A stretch of 64,000 nucleotides of DNA from Chaetoderma sp. LZ-2023a (GCA_034401795.1 CM067366.1:70238514-70302513); one strand, 5' to 3'. Shown: positions 24,238 to 35,689, numbered from the stretch's first letter. Program-made: numbers and translations. Notes: generated from the letters alone by a model not told the origin.

Positions 24238-24238
<1 letters not shown>

Positions 24239-24287
<49 letters not shown>

Positions 24288-24298
24288 TAATAATCGTT
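24239..24298. repeat. (AAT)n microsatellite
   Basis: About 17 AAT units with one GAT interruption. It lies about 130 bp after the LINE coding end. It also abuts a CGTTATTTATTGAGGGTAGC segment that may be the start of a different dispersed repeat in opposite orientation. Confidence 0.9.
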
Positions 24299-24299
24299 A

Positions 24300-25660
24300 T
24301 TTATTGAGGGTAGCACTTCAAGTACACGGCCTGATCTAGCAGAGGCCCTCATTAACATATATACAAATTTTTATATATATAATATGTACAAATTTATACA
24401 TCTATGTACAGACAAGGAACTTAGGGAATCTATTTCTTATAATCATATAATATTCTGAATGTATTAAGAGTAATTTGAACAAAAGCTACTGATGCTTTCA
24501 ACAGCAGCAAACTTTCAATCAAATTAGCATTGATATATTCAGCATTGTAAAGTAAATTCCTTTCTTTTCTGCTGAAATGCTTTGGAAACAATGCAAGAAA
24601 TAGAAATAACGATATTTTTATGTGCTAAAATATAGAAACTAATTCTCAATTTCGTAGACAAATACAGCTAAGTACATTATAACATACGATTATACATACA
24701 TACAGAAACAATAGATTTAGTAAAATTATTATCATTACCCACGCCGTCGAATGTCTTAACCCTTTAGTGACTAAATTTGTTAGGAAAACCTCGATTAGGT
24801 CTATCTATTGTGAAATGTCCGTTTCCAGAACAAGACAATGCCATTCTTGGAAATTTACCACCGGAAAGACTGGCTCGATTATCGCGCCTGTCATTCCTGT
24901 CATAATTTTCGAAAATAGTCCTCTGGACTGCAAATGGTCAGTTCTCTAGCAGATTTTATGGACTTGTTTCTAGGCTTGTGCATCTATGGGTCAAAAAGCG
25001 GAAGAATCACCAAATTTGACATAGCACTTCATAATGTAGGATAAAATCAGAACTTCAATCAAACTTTGCTAAAAGAAGTATGTGGTCGTAAGCTCTCAAA
25101 TAGGTTCACAATCAACGTTGTTTGGTAAATATCTTGCTATGTGGAATCTGAGGGCCCTATGTCCCGGGTGAGCGTTAGGCCATTTGTTTTATCTTAGATA
25201 TGATATGATATGATATTTATTTGCATTTTTGCCTGTTTAGGCAAATCATCATACATTACGCGAGACAATCAATACAACTTACAGTAATTAAAGGTGCATG
25301 CTGGCGCCAGAATGCTTGATAATAGAATTGTTGAGATTATGTGCTTTTGGGGGCTTGGATTGTGTACCTTGATGTAGTTGGGCGGGGTGAGTCATGGCGC
25401 ATGATGATTTCATTCCATATAAATAAATTTCGTAAGGTTAGTTGTGAATTTGGGAGACTCGTGCCTCTAATTCAATTTGGCAGCTTAAAGAAATTATATT
25501 AATTAATATGCGTAGTCAAATCATCGTGTGCTGGGATTTATTTCGTTTCATTGCATCTGGGTGCACAGTTTAGGCCTCTAGGAGCATGTGGTTTTAGCAG
25601 TTTTGTTTTCGGGCATTCTGCTGTGGATATGCACCTTTAAGATCTATACATATATACATG
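24300..25660. other. intronic DNA with decayed repeats
   Basis: 24830-24945 is a decayed member of the GGAATGACTGGCTC palindrome family. A short (GATAT)n-like repeat followed by TTTGCCTGTTTAGGCAAA, a small perfect palindrome, lies at 25195-25245. Otherwise no gene was recognised. Confidence 0.45.
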
Positions 25661-25663
25661 ATA

Positions 25664-26125
25664 AAACGGACCCTTCCACGTATATCCCTTGATCATATGA
25701 CGTCATAATCAACTAGGTGATCTGTAAGATGACGTCACAATCATGACGCCATGAATGCCTCGACATAGTCAGTCTTAAACGATTAATAGTCTGACACGTA
25801 CGAATTCACCTTTCCAAAGTATCCATTCATCATCTGACCTAGTATGACGTCATAATCAGTTCAGCGCGTGTATGATGACGTCACAATCATTACGTCACAA
25901 AGGGTTCCATATAGACAGTCATCAAATCTCAAAGAGTCTGACACGTTGTATAAATTGTATGTCTTTGTAATTCTTTGCTATTTAATAGACATGCTGTTGG
26001 ATGTTTTGAGGCTGGTTTGACTGGGCGCTGTTGCTGCCTTAGGCAGCACCGGCGCCCAGTCGAATTAGCCTCAGGATACCCAACAGCTCATCTGTATAGC
26101 TTTCTGGAAATCGATAATCAGGGTT
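25664..26125 (-). mobile_element. two overlapping MITE copies with a co-evolved hairpin
   Basis: A partial CRE half (25664-25805) is followed by a second one that begins CACCTTTCCAAAGTATCC near 25806. The second has TGACGTCA near 25843 and 25878, then the hairpin at 25993-26086 and the CATCTGTATAGCTTTCTGG flank. It lacks the GC-box terminus. In the hairpin, both arms differ from the family in matching positions (GAGGCT on the left, AGCCTC on the right, instead of GAAACT/AGTTTC). Confidence 0.75.
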
Positions 26126-26454
26126 AAGAAGAAATCGCTCCTTCAAGGACATGAAATAACATGTCCAATCCAAACACTGTCATAGTTTCTATATATGGTA
26201 GACATGCCTAGAAAACTTTATCATGATTAGATCTACGAATTGTAGTGTATGGTATTATTCACCCCATAGGTAATATGTTATATATTGGCGAAAACTGTGT
26301 AAATAATATGCCCAAGCCATGTTTAAGCTGTATAAGCCCGCCTTTGCAAATGTTATTATGCTGTTGAAGGGTTTGTGAATATAACGCTAAAGAGAAATTC
26401 ACTGTATTAGTTATAAGATTAGGCATTTAGATACTTGTATATATGTTTAAATGA

Positions 26455-27117
26455 ACACTCAAGGGCCTATGGCTTATTGTGGAATAAATCAATCAATATC
26501 TCGTTCCATGTTAGGAAGCACGACGATAATGTTGGGGTCAGAAGGTCAAAGGTCAATATCACTGTGACCTTGATACAGAACTCTGTTTTTTAACATTAAG
26601 TTTTTGCGCTTAGCAAAACCTCTCAGCTTATATTTCAGGATTGATTAAGCCTATTGCAACTAAACTTGGGTACATGATTACCTATAATGATAGGAAGCAG
26701 CGTGACGATGTGGGCGTCACAAGGTCAAAGGTTAAGGTCAATGTGACCTTGATACAGAACGCTGTTATTTCAACATTAAGTTTTTTGCATTTAGCAAAGC
26801 CTTTCAGCTTATATTGCAGGATTGGTTAAGATTATTGCAACTAAACTTGGATACATGGTTACCTATAATGCTAGGAAGTTGCAGGATGATGTTGGGATCA
26901 GAAGGTCAAAGGTCAATATCACAGTGACCTTGGTACAGAAATTTGCATTTTCAACTTTAAATTTGTGCATTTAGCAAAACTTTTCAGCTTATGTTTTAGG
27001 ATTGGTTACGGCTATTGCAATTAAACTTGGAAACCTGGTTACCTATAACATTATGAAGCAGCATAATAACATTGAGGGCAGAAGGTCAAAGGTCAAGGTA
27101 ACTGTGACAAACAGTAG
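26455..27117 (+). repeat. 180-bp satellite with DR1 motifs
   Basis: About 3.5 units with a period of exactly 180 bp where measurable: AGGTCAAAGGTCA occurs at 26543-26555, 26903-26915 and 27083-27095, with a decayed version at 26722. Each unit also has CAGGATTGGTTAAGCCTATTGC, CAACTAAACTTGGATACATGG and an ACTGTGACCTTG half-site. It is non-coding. AGGTCA-A-AGGTCA is the textbook DR1 nuclear-receptor element. Confidence 0.9.
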
Positions 27118-27660
27118 ACATGCAAGACATTTAATTCCGTGGAATTCTTGTTGTTATTTTTACCCGTTTGGTCATTGTTTATTGTTCGTTACCATTTTGC
27201 TCTTTTTGACTGTAATTTTTTTTACCATTCTTCATCATTTGTGACCATTCTTAGTCCTTTTTGAATAATTCTCGCAATTTTTCTGCTTTTTCTCCATTTT
27301 TAGCATCTACTATTTATAAGAGCTTTTGTCAATGTTTGAAAATGTTACCGTTTTTGCTTTTCATGTTTATGTTTTTATAGTTTGGCTAATTTTTTTACAT
27401 TTTAGGACCGGTTTGGCCATTCTTTTTACCTTTTTACCAATTTTGATCTTTTTACCAATTTTGTTCTGTTTTAGCATGATTTTTGCATTTTCTTTTAGCG
27501 TTTTGGTTCCTTCTACTGATTTTGACTATTCTTTGAGAGATTTTGGCCCTTTTGTAGTTTTTGGTCATTTAAAAAATCTTCTTGACCATTTTTTGTTATT
27601 CTTTTTAATTTTGGACTTATTTCGACAATTAATTGGCTGATATTTATTCCATCATGCATT
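27118..27660 (+). repeat. T-rich strand-biased tract, second copy
   Basis: The same style as 21560-22215 (TTTTTACC.TTTTGA words). The 104-codon hydrophobic frame at 27326-27640 results from T-richness. Confidence 0.6.
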
Positions 27661-28470
27661 TTAAAAGATCTCCCCAACCAGCGATCCGACTGAACTGAAA
27701 TTTTGTAGGGTGTAGCTAGATCCTAGCCTGTTTAAGGTTTGAAGACAGGAACTTTCTAGGTCACATGGCTTGACAGCTATCTTGGATTTTATGCAATCTA
27801 TCTGAAGACTGAAGATGTTTAACAATCTTCAATATAACCGCTGCCTATATCATAGTGAAAACCTGGAAATAGTAATGACACCAGATTCTGATTAAAATCT
27901 GAGAAAAAAAGTTGCCAGGTCACATATTGTTCCATATTGATGGCATCTTAATTACAGAAAATGCTAATTTCTCCAAAAGTTCCGAAGAGATTGCTTTGAA
28001 CCCTTTGGGAGGGTAATTAAATCCCCACAGGTCTTCCAACCGAATATTAACCGAATCCATCGATAAATGTCGATATAACTGAGCTATGAAATGTTGCAAA
28101 TCTGGAAAATGAAATTGCTACAATTAACGTAGTAATACTGGTGGCAGGAATTTTGAAATGAAATTTTGTAATTGTTGAATAACTTTAAAGCCAGTTTCCC
28201 AATCAAATCATAGAATCGGACACATTAGCACATTAACATCTAAATGTGCAATGACCTTTGCCACATTTACTGCTGAATGAGTAAATCCAATTAACCTATT
28301 TAATGCTGAAAAGCCAGCCTGGATTAACCATTTTAATTGCTGAATAACACGCCTCTATTTAGCACTTTACTGTTTCATTTCAAATCCCCATTAAACCGTT
28401 TGCTTCGGTATTGCAAGCCGCAATTAACCCATTTACTGCTGAATTACAAGTCACAAGTAAGCATTAATCC
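27661..28470 (+). repeat. degenerate satellite and 33-bp minisatellite units
   Basis: 27661-28230 has decayed satellite phrases (ACTGAACTGAAATTTTGTAG, CAGGTCTTCC). 28240-28470 has diverged 33-bp units (AATTAACC.ATTTACTGCTGAA) as at 21225-21560. No gene was found. Confidence 0.55.
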
Positions 28471-28844
28471 TCATATTTTTAGCCCTGACTGCTGTCTTGT
28501 CAGTATTCACTGTATTTCCATGCTGTTACGGTTACGAAAATGCTAGTGGTTGAGCTACAGCTGTGCTCAACTGGCTTGGAAGCCGTCTGCACTAATTGCT
28601 TGCCAGTCTAGTTATTCTTATTATTATTATTCCACCCTATTCTAAAAAAAGTGAATAACTAAGAAACGGCTGTGCCGATCTACTTCAGACTTTAGAGGCT
28701 ACTAGGGACAACTAACGACTAAATTTTGAAAATAGGTTAACCTGATTGGGTCATTATTTTGGCGACCATCTTGGTTTTTCTGCAATTTTAGGACACCTTT
28801 CTTAAAACTTCTCTGAAACCGACAAGTCAGGTGAGGTAACACTC

Positions 28845-30560
28845 AGCATACATACTCTAGATGATGCTGAGAATGAAATTTGATCACACCAAGATGATTG
28901 GATATTGGTTCACTGACAAAGATGATGAGCCCTTGCACCCATTCTCAAGAGACCCCAGGACATTACTAGCACCAATTAAAACAGCAGAAGTTGAGGAGGC
29001 AGTTAAATCCCTGAAAAATGGACGTGCATTTGGACCGGAGGGAATGAACAATGAACTATTCAAATATGCAAGTGACAATATCTCAAAACCGATCACACAC
29101 CTAGTCAAGTCAGCTTTTATGCACCACCTTCCCGTCGACACTGTAAGCCAAGGCACCCTTATCACACTACCCACACCGAAGAAGCTATCTGGCCCAAGCC
29201 AATCTGTGGCCCATTGTGCTCCTCAACAGCATATGGAAAATCCTATCCAATGTTACTCTATGCCGAATCTGAGACAAGATCGATGACTTCACCAGACCAT
29301 GTCAAAGTGGCTTCAAACATGGACGCAGTTGCGCAGATATTGTATGGGCTGAACACATGCGTGTGTCGGTAGTCATGTCCAAACACTGGGATTTCCACAA
29401 AATGGGCATTGACATGTCATTAGCCTTCGACACAATTAAACGTTCAAAGATCCTAGATGTACTACATCAGCCCAGTTGTAATGAAGATGAGCTACTACTA
29501 GTGAGACTACTGCTTACAGACACCAAGCTGAGAGTACGAGACAAGTCAGTGAAGTATGTAGAATTTGAGAAATCAATCGGCTCCCCACAGGGAGATGCTC
29601 TATCTCCTGTGCTTTTCACCTGTTACCTTGCTGCTGCACTGCAATCCATGCGGGAAAGTTCCACAAGGCCAAACCTCCTATGTCAATATTGGGTATGGCG
29701 CTAGTGATGGAATATGCCGACAATGTGGACTTCATAGACGAGAAAAAGAAACACCTTGACGAACTTCTCCCAATAGTTGCAAGCAAACTAAAAATAGAGA
29801 ATCTCTTTATGAATGAATCTAAAACAGATTTCACCCACATATATCTATCTACAAAACATGAAACTAAAGAAAATGATGACCCACTTCGTGCTGGAGAACC
29901 ATGGAAAAAAAGTAAAATCATGGGCTCACTGTTTTGCAGTACTGCTGACATTGCTGCACGCTGCCTCATGGTGAACATAGCTTTCCATGCAGTCCCTCTG
30001 GAAGCTATGGATTTGTAGATAAAGGATGCCCTTGATAAGAAGACTACTTATACAATTAAATCTGCGTACCCTCGATGCTGTATAACTGTAACAGATGTGC
30101 CTCTCCAAAGGCAGCTCTAGACAAACTCGTTGCCTGCCACCACAAGCACCTACACACCATCACTGGACACCAATGGCCAAACAGCATAGTTTCCAACAAT
30201 GCATTATACAAGATGTGTAATATGTCGCCGCTGTCTGAAAAAGTCACCCAGCAAAGATGGTCCATGTTTGGCCATGTGCTAATGACGCCAGAAGAGACAC
30301 CAGCACAGAGGGCCTTGGAATTCGTCCTACTCAGAGCCAGCAAATACAAAGCCAGCAGAGAACGTCATTGCATAAATCTGCTAAGCGTGCTATGAGGTGA
30401 CCTCAAGAAAGCAGGCCTCGGCACACTCAAGTAAAAAATGGACCTGAGGAAGCTAAGAATTTTCGCTGAGGACAAGACATGGTTGGAAAAAGTGAAGAAG
30501 GACTGATTGCAGCTGTAGGTTGTTTCTACTACTACAACCGCAGAATACAGTAATCATACA
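28845..30560 (+). mobile_element. LINE family 2, copy a, 5'-truncated and inactive
   Basis: Encodes pieces of an RT: NGRAFGPEGMNNELFKYASD, then MGIDMSLAFDTIKRSKILDV, IGSPQGDALSPVLF and a mutated catalytic box YADN at 29713-29724 (second Asp replaced). A C-terminal domain follows with HHKHLHTITG and QQRWSMFGHVL. The frame is broken near 29280, 29700 and 30020. Copies b (40025-42605) and c (49535-51650) are clearly the same family. The 3' end has GATTGCAGCTGTAGG, two or three CTA units and AGAATACAGTAATCATACAT, shared with copy c. The endonuclease is absent. The clade is not certain. Confidence 0.85.
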
Positions 30561-31437
30561 TCATACATATTCCCATAGTAAACCTATGGGAGCAATACTT
30601 GAACCGTGTTTTTGCCCAGAATTTTATTCCAATTCTATTCAAACCTGGTCAGATTCTAGAACATCGAGAGATCTAAATAAGTAAAATTAAAATTTTAATA
30701 TATCCCTTGGGTTCAAGGTCATTCACGGGTCAAAATGTCCAATTTTCATGTTTGACATAAGAACCCCCCCCCATCCCCTTTCATCATTCAACTTCAAAGA
30801 GCATGTTATAAGACGTCTTATTTTAGCCGTTGTGGTCAAGCTGACCTTTTAATGGTCAACGGTAGCAGTGTTTGAGAAATCAGATGTTCCTTGCACAATG
30901 TAAACATATAGAAATTTCAATGGATCTTTGGACTGCGACTACACCTCAGACTCTTTATCGGATCAATCGTCATATAAGAGGGTTTTTATTGTATCTTAAT
31001 GGCCAGACATAGTAGATTGACAGTTAGCTACCTCAGTACCTTCCTTGAGTATCATCCACTTCCTACAGTCTGATTGAGAGTCTAGGCTTGCATAAAATGT
31101 TTTGTTTGTGATCCAAAACCACCCACCCACGTTGGTTATTTGATGTTTCATGGCCTTTTCCTTGATTTTCGGGAAATGGTATGTATGCTTCGAGTAGAAT
31201 CAAATTTGATTAAAGACAATTTTTAAGAGGATTGATCAAGCCATTCTGATGACATAATAAATTACAACACAATCGTCTTCTCTAGAACCGCTGAAAGTAT
31301 CGCCCTCGACATTGGGAAATATGCTTAGCGATAACGGGTCATTCAAGTTTGTTCATGACAACTCGATAACTGTATGTAATTACCCTGTGTATTAAAAACA
31401 GATAGGCACCTAACGCCAATGGAATACTTGGAACTAT
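30561..31437 (+). other. intronic DNA, no feature recognised
   Basis: No coding signal. A C-run (30766-30775) and satellite-like phrases (GATTGATCAAG..., AGAACCGCTGAAAG) are all that stands out. Confidence 0.4.
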
Positions 31438-31469
31438 ACTTATTATTATTATTATTATTATTATTATAG
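31438..31469 (+). promoter_or_regulatory. splice acceptor built on a (TTA)n microsatellite
   Basis: Nine TTA/ATT units run straight into TATAG, the acceptor of the last FReD exon. The normal pyrimidine tract is thus replaced by a TTA array with only two of three bases as pyrimidines. The exon identity and codon phase make this the acceptor. Confidence 0.8.
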
Positions 31470-31720
31470 GAAATGCAATGGCTGCCCATAATGGACACAT
31501 ATTCAGCACACGGGATCACGATCAAGACCTAAGTATGGCTACTAACTGCGCCGTCAGGTATCACGGAGCATGGTGGTATGAACGATGCCATAACGCCAAT
31601 CCTAATGGCAAATATCTCGCTGTACCCCATACATCCTATGCAGATGGTATTATCTGGTACCACCTTAAAGGGCACTACTATTCACTAAAAACAATTGCTT
31701 TTAAGATTCATCAGTTATAG
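31470..31720 (+). CDS. fibrinogen-related protein, terminal exon
   Basis: Encodes the last 82 residues of a FReD domain and a TAG stop. Visible hallmarks: HNGHIFST, the calcium-loop type acidic run RDHDQD, the cysteine pair in NCAVRYHGAWWYERCH, NPNGKY, and the closing YADGIIWYHLKGHYYSLKT segment. It is in phase with the exon at 20194-20355 (split glycine codon). Both conserved cysteines and the WWY aromatic cluster are present and no stop interrupts it, so the gene looks functional. FReDs bind carbohydrate or acetylated ligands outside the cell. An immune lectin role is common in invertebrates but not shown here. Confidence 0.93.
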
Positions 31721-32010
31721 AAATGATTGAGTCTACCCGGAGTTTCTACTACTCGTACCTGAATTCATTTTAAGATATTCAAGTAATCCATATCATCGCC
31801 TCTACAGTTTACTATATGTGTTTGTGTGATAACTACATTGTTTTTTGTTTGTTAATGATCAATGTGTTATCGTCTTATCGCACAGTCTCGCCCAACCACT
31901 AACGCTCTCATATCGAGTCCCGCGCTTGCACGCTTTTGATGTATGTGCTAAGTTCGCGAAACTTCATAAATGAGGTCAGTCAACTACAGTCTAATAAAAT
32001 TGTGCAGTTA
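31721..32010 (+). other. probable 3' UTR of the FReD gene
   Basis: After the stop codon the first canonical AATAAA is at about 31993-31998 (CTAATAAAATTGTGCAG), which would give a ~290-nt 3' UTR. The position is inferred from the signal only. Confidence 0.4.
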
Positions 32011-32373
32011 TTAACGTCTTACGAATATACTGTCAATCGCATAGAAAGACATTCGTGTCTGGCAAGCTCTCCGTCGATATTGGCACGAAGCTACGCCTTT
32101 ATTTTTAGATTTATAGCCAGATCGAAGTGGGCAGAAATCTAATTGGCTACCTGAAAACCGCAAGCCAAGATAGTGAGAAATCTCGGGTTTGCGAGTACGG
32201 CCTCAAACAGTGAAGTGATGTGAGTGGCCGTATATTAGTAGGCCTACGATGTGTGTTTACATAAAATGTGTGAATTGCCATAAAGCAGTTTGTTATACTG
32301 CACCAGTATGTATCGGTAATGGGGAATGATAAAGAATATTCAATATGTAAATGATATAGCAAATATGAATTGA

Positions 32374-32672
32374 GGTTTCCAGTTTATCCATCCATCATAT
32401 GACGTGATAACCAACTACATGACGTGTAGGATATGACGTCATCAATCAATTACATCATAAATGACGTAGCTAAGTTAGTCACCAAGGCTTAATTTATGAC
32501 GGATTGAGCAGCGTTATACGAATTGTATGGCTTTGCTATTTAATAAACATTGTGAAAGTAATTTGACTGGGCGCTGTAGCTGCCATATGCCGATCGATCC
32601 CGACATGGACGAGGCATGAGTGGAGCTTGGCTAGAGATGGGCGGGGCATAGCTAAAACTATATTACTCCATT
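32374..32672 (-). mobile_element. MITE copy lacking one hairpin arm
   Basis: CRE half with TGACGTCA near 32436, then the ACGAATTGTATGGCTTTGC flank and a left arm (GTAATTTGACTGGGCGCTGT...GCTGCC). At the apex the sequence jumps straight to CCGATCGATCCCGACATGGA and the GGGCGGGGCATAGC terminus. The second arm and its flank are gone. Confidence 0.75.
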
Positions 32673-32734
32673 GTTTACATCAACCAGAATTCTTGACATG
32701 TCAATAGGAATCCATTTCTAGCTACGCCACGCCA

Positions 32735-32990
32735 ATGAACCTTTCCAAGTTTATCTATCCATCATATGACGCAATATGGCGTCATAATCAATTATGACAT
32801 GTTGGCTGACGTCATAATCATGACGTCATGAATGATTCGAAATAGTCCGTCTTTAGCGCTTAATAGTCCGACAAGTTGTACGAATTGTATATCTTTGCTA
32901 CAACGGCAGCAACAGCGCCCAGTCAAATTATTGTCAAAATATTTAACAGCTAACGTGTATAGTTTTCTTGAAATTGATAGTCATGGCGTT
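32735..32990 (-). mobile_element. MITE copy lacking the other hairpin arm
   Basis: It starts TGAACCTTTCCAAGTTTATC and has two TGACGTCA motifs (about 32809 and 32821). After GAATTGTATATCTTTGCT it passes directly into the right arm, from the apex (CGGCAGCAACAGCGCCCAGT) to AAAATATTTAACAGC. The left arm is missing. It ends in the TATAGTTTTCTTGAAATTGA flank without the GC-box end. Confidence 0.75.
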
Positions 32991-33324
32991 TGGTGGTCAT
33001 TCGTCGTCGTCGTCGTCCAATTTGCGTTTAGCTCAACCTTTCTGTTTAATCATACTGGACTCAAACCTGGGCACATGCTTCCTTATACATACACGCAAAT
33101 CACACAATGACCTTGAGGTCAAAAGTTCAAAGGTGAAGGGTACAGACCATAGTAAAAATCCTTTTTTCAACTTTTAACTTTTTTCGTTTGGCTCAACTTT
33201 TCTGGTTATATCTCATGTTTGGCTACCCAAACTTTGAAACATGCCTCCTTATAATGACACGGCATGACATAATGATGTTGGGTCAAAAGTTCAATGGTCA
33301 AGGTCACTGTAACCTTGGTAAAAC
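32990..33324 (+). repeat. AAGGTCA-type satellite, diverged units
   Basis: Units with GTTTAGCTCAACCTTTCTGT, AACTTGG.CA.ATGCCTCC and (A)AGGTCAAGGTCACTG recur at about 33025, 33185 and, running into the duplication, 33355. It is related in design to the 180-bp satellite at 26.5 kb. Confidence 0.65.
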
Positions 33325-34474
33325 TTTTTTTCAACTTTAACATTTTCCGTTTAGCTCAACCTTTCTGTTTCTATCTCATATTTGATTAATCATACTCGGC
33401 CAAAACTTGGACATATGCCTCCTTCACTCTATGATGTTGGCTCAAAAGGTCAAAGATCAAGGTCACTGATATACATATCTACCGCTTGTCGTTGGTCGTC
33501 CATCCTTTCAACTTTTGTTTCAAAACCCTACTCCTCATTAACCGCGTTGGCGGAATTCAACCTAATCTGGCTGGAAGGACCCTATGGAATAGGCTTCAGA
33601 ACTTGTATATATAAAATTTTGCTTGTTTTTTTAAAAAGAAAACCTTATTTATCGTAAATTGTCAAAACGCTACTCCTCATTAACCGCTTGATGGATTTCA
33701 CCTTACCTTAGCTGGAAGGATCCTATGGGTCTAGTCTTCAAATCCTATATACACAATTTTGCTTAGTTAATTTTTTGGGGTTAAAATCTGAGATTTTATG
33801 AACAATTTACTAGAAATTGTCAAAACGCTACTCATCATTAACCGCTTGACAGATTTCAACCATAGTTGACTGGACAGACCATATCGCGGTAGGCTCCAGA
33901 ACATCTGTTTAGAATTTTAATGGGTCAATTTTTTTTGTGAAAATCTAATTTTATGAACAATTTACCAGAAATTGTCAAAATACCTCTCCTCCATAACCGC
34001 TTGGTGGATTTTATCAAAATTTGGCTGGAAGGATTCTATAGTGGTAGGCTCTAGAACTACTATGCGGAATTTTGGTTACTAGATCTTTGGTGGCCATTTG
34101 GATTTTTTGAAAACTTTCCAGAACCATTGAAAACACTACTCCTTAACTTGGGTGGAAAGATCCTATCGCAGTAGGCTTCAACAAATTCTTTGGTGACTAT
34201 CTTTGATTTTTCGAAAATTATCCATCATGTCAACCAGTATTTAAATGCAAATGGTTCAAATGCTAATGGTCCCGGTGAGCATTACAGGCCCTGTTGATAC
34301 GGGTATTGATACGCCTTCTATATTTATTTTACGACTAAATTCATAGAACCTTCATTGGAAAATCGTAAAACCTTCATGGTCGCATTGCAACCACATATCA
34401 GGTTGATGAATGTATTTACATAAAATAATCGGCTAATGACTAACAGGTCGGATATAAACACGAGATCATGCGAC
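33325..34474 (+). repeat. 1150-bp duplication, copy 1
   Basis: Head-to-tail partner of 34475-35624 with only about four substitutions seen (near 33385, 33486, 34072 and 34352). Internally it holds three to four diverged ~145-160 bp units with the phrase ACTCCTCATTAACCGCTTG. The 91-codon frame at 33382 is present in both copies but has no recognisable domain. Confidence 0.95.
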
Positions 34475-35624
34475 TTTTTTTCAACTTTAACATTTTCCGT
34501 TTAGCTCAACCTTTCTGTTTCTATCTCATATTTGCTTAATCATACTCGGCCAAAACTTGGACATATGCCTCCTTCACTCTATGATGTTGGCTCAAAAGGT
34601 CAAAGATCAAGGTCACTGATATACATATCTACCGCATGTCGTTGGTCGTCCATCCTTTCAACTTTTGTTTCAAAACCCTACTCCTCATTAACCGCGTTGG
34701 CGGAATTCAACCTAATCTGGCTGGAAGGACCCTATGGAATAGGCTTCAGAACTTGTATATATAAAATTTTGCTTGTTTTTTTAAAAAGAAAACCTTATTT
34801 ATCGTAAATTGTCAAAACGCTACTCCTCATTAACCGCTTGATGGATTTCACCTTACCTTAGCTGGAAGGATCCTATGGGTCTAGTCTTCAAATCCTATAT
34901 ACACAATTTTGCTTAGTTAATTTTTTGGGGTTAAAATCTGAGATTTTATGAACAATTTACTAGAAATTGTCAAAACGCTACTCATCATTAACCGCTTGAC
35001 AGATTTCAACCATAGTTGACTGGACAGACCATATCGCGGTAGGCTCCAGAACATCTGTTTAGAATTTTAATGGGTCAATTTTTTTTGTGAAAATCTAATT
35101 TTATGAACAATTTACCAGAAATTGTCAAAATACCTCTCCTCCATAACCGCTTGGTGGATTTTATCAAAATTTGGCTGGAAGGATTCTATAGTGGTAGGCT
35201 CTAGAACTACTATGCGGAATTGTGGTTACTAGATCTTTGGTGGCCATTTGGATTTTTTGAAAACTTTCCAGAACCATTGAAAACACTACTCCTTAACTTG
35301 GGTGGAAAGATCCTATCGCAGTAGGCTTCAACAAATTCTTTGGTGACTATCTTTGATTTTTCGAAAATTATCCATCATGTCAACCAGTATTTAAATGCAA
35401 ATGGTTCAAATGCTAATGGTCCCGGTGAGCATTACAGGCCCTGTTGATACGGGTATTGATACGCCTTCTATATTTATTTTACGACTAAATTCATAGAACT
35501 TTCATTGGAAAATCGTAAAACCTTCATGGTCGCATTGCAACCACATATCAGGTTGATGAATGTATTTACATAAAATAATCGGCTAATGACTAACAGGTCG
35601 GATATAAACACGAGATCATGCGAC
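34475..35624 (+). repeat. 1150-bp duplication, copy 2
   Basis: Near-identical to 33325-34474. It starts at a run of seven T and ends at CATGCGAC, where unique sequence begins. The junction AC/TTTTTTT is shared by both starts. Confidence 0.95.
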
Positions 35625-35689
35625 GGAAGAACAATCAGTGAAAACATAGGCAATATCAGTCACCCTTGCCAGGAGTATAAATAGGTACT

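Larger units (their letters stand above)
20356..31469 (+). other. 11.1 kb repeat-filled intron of the FReD gene
   Basis: Bounded by the GT donor at 20356 and AG acceptor at 31468-31469. It contains a complete MITE, 33-bp minisatellites, T-rich tracts, two LINE remnants, a 180-bp satellite and (AAT)n. No further FReD exon was seen inside, and the two flanking exons join in phase without a missing segment. Confidence 0.8.

Noticed and set aside
27326..27640. Apparent multi-pass membrane protein
   Set aside because: The frame lies in a T-rich tract, which encodes Phe/Leu/Ile by composition alone.
33382..34807. Duplicated 91-codon frame as a conserved gene pair
   Set aside because: Identity is explained by the recent 1150-bp duplication. 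The frame lies in satellite repeats and has no domain.
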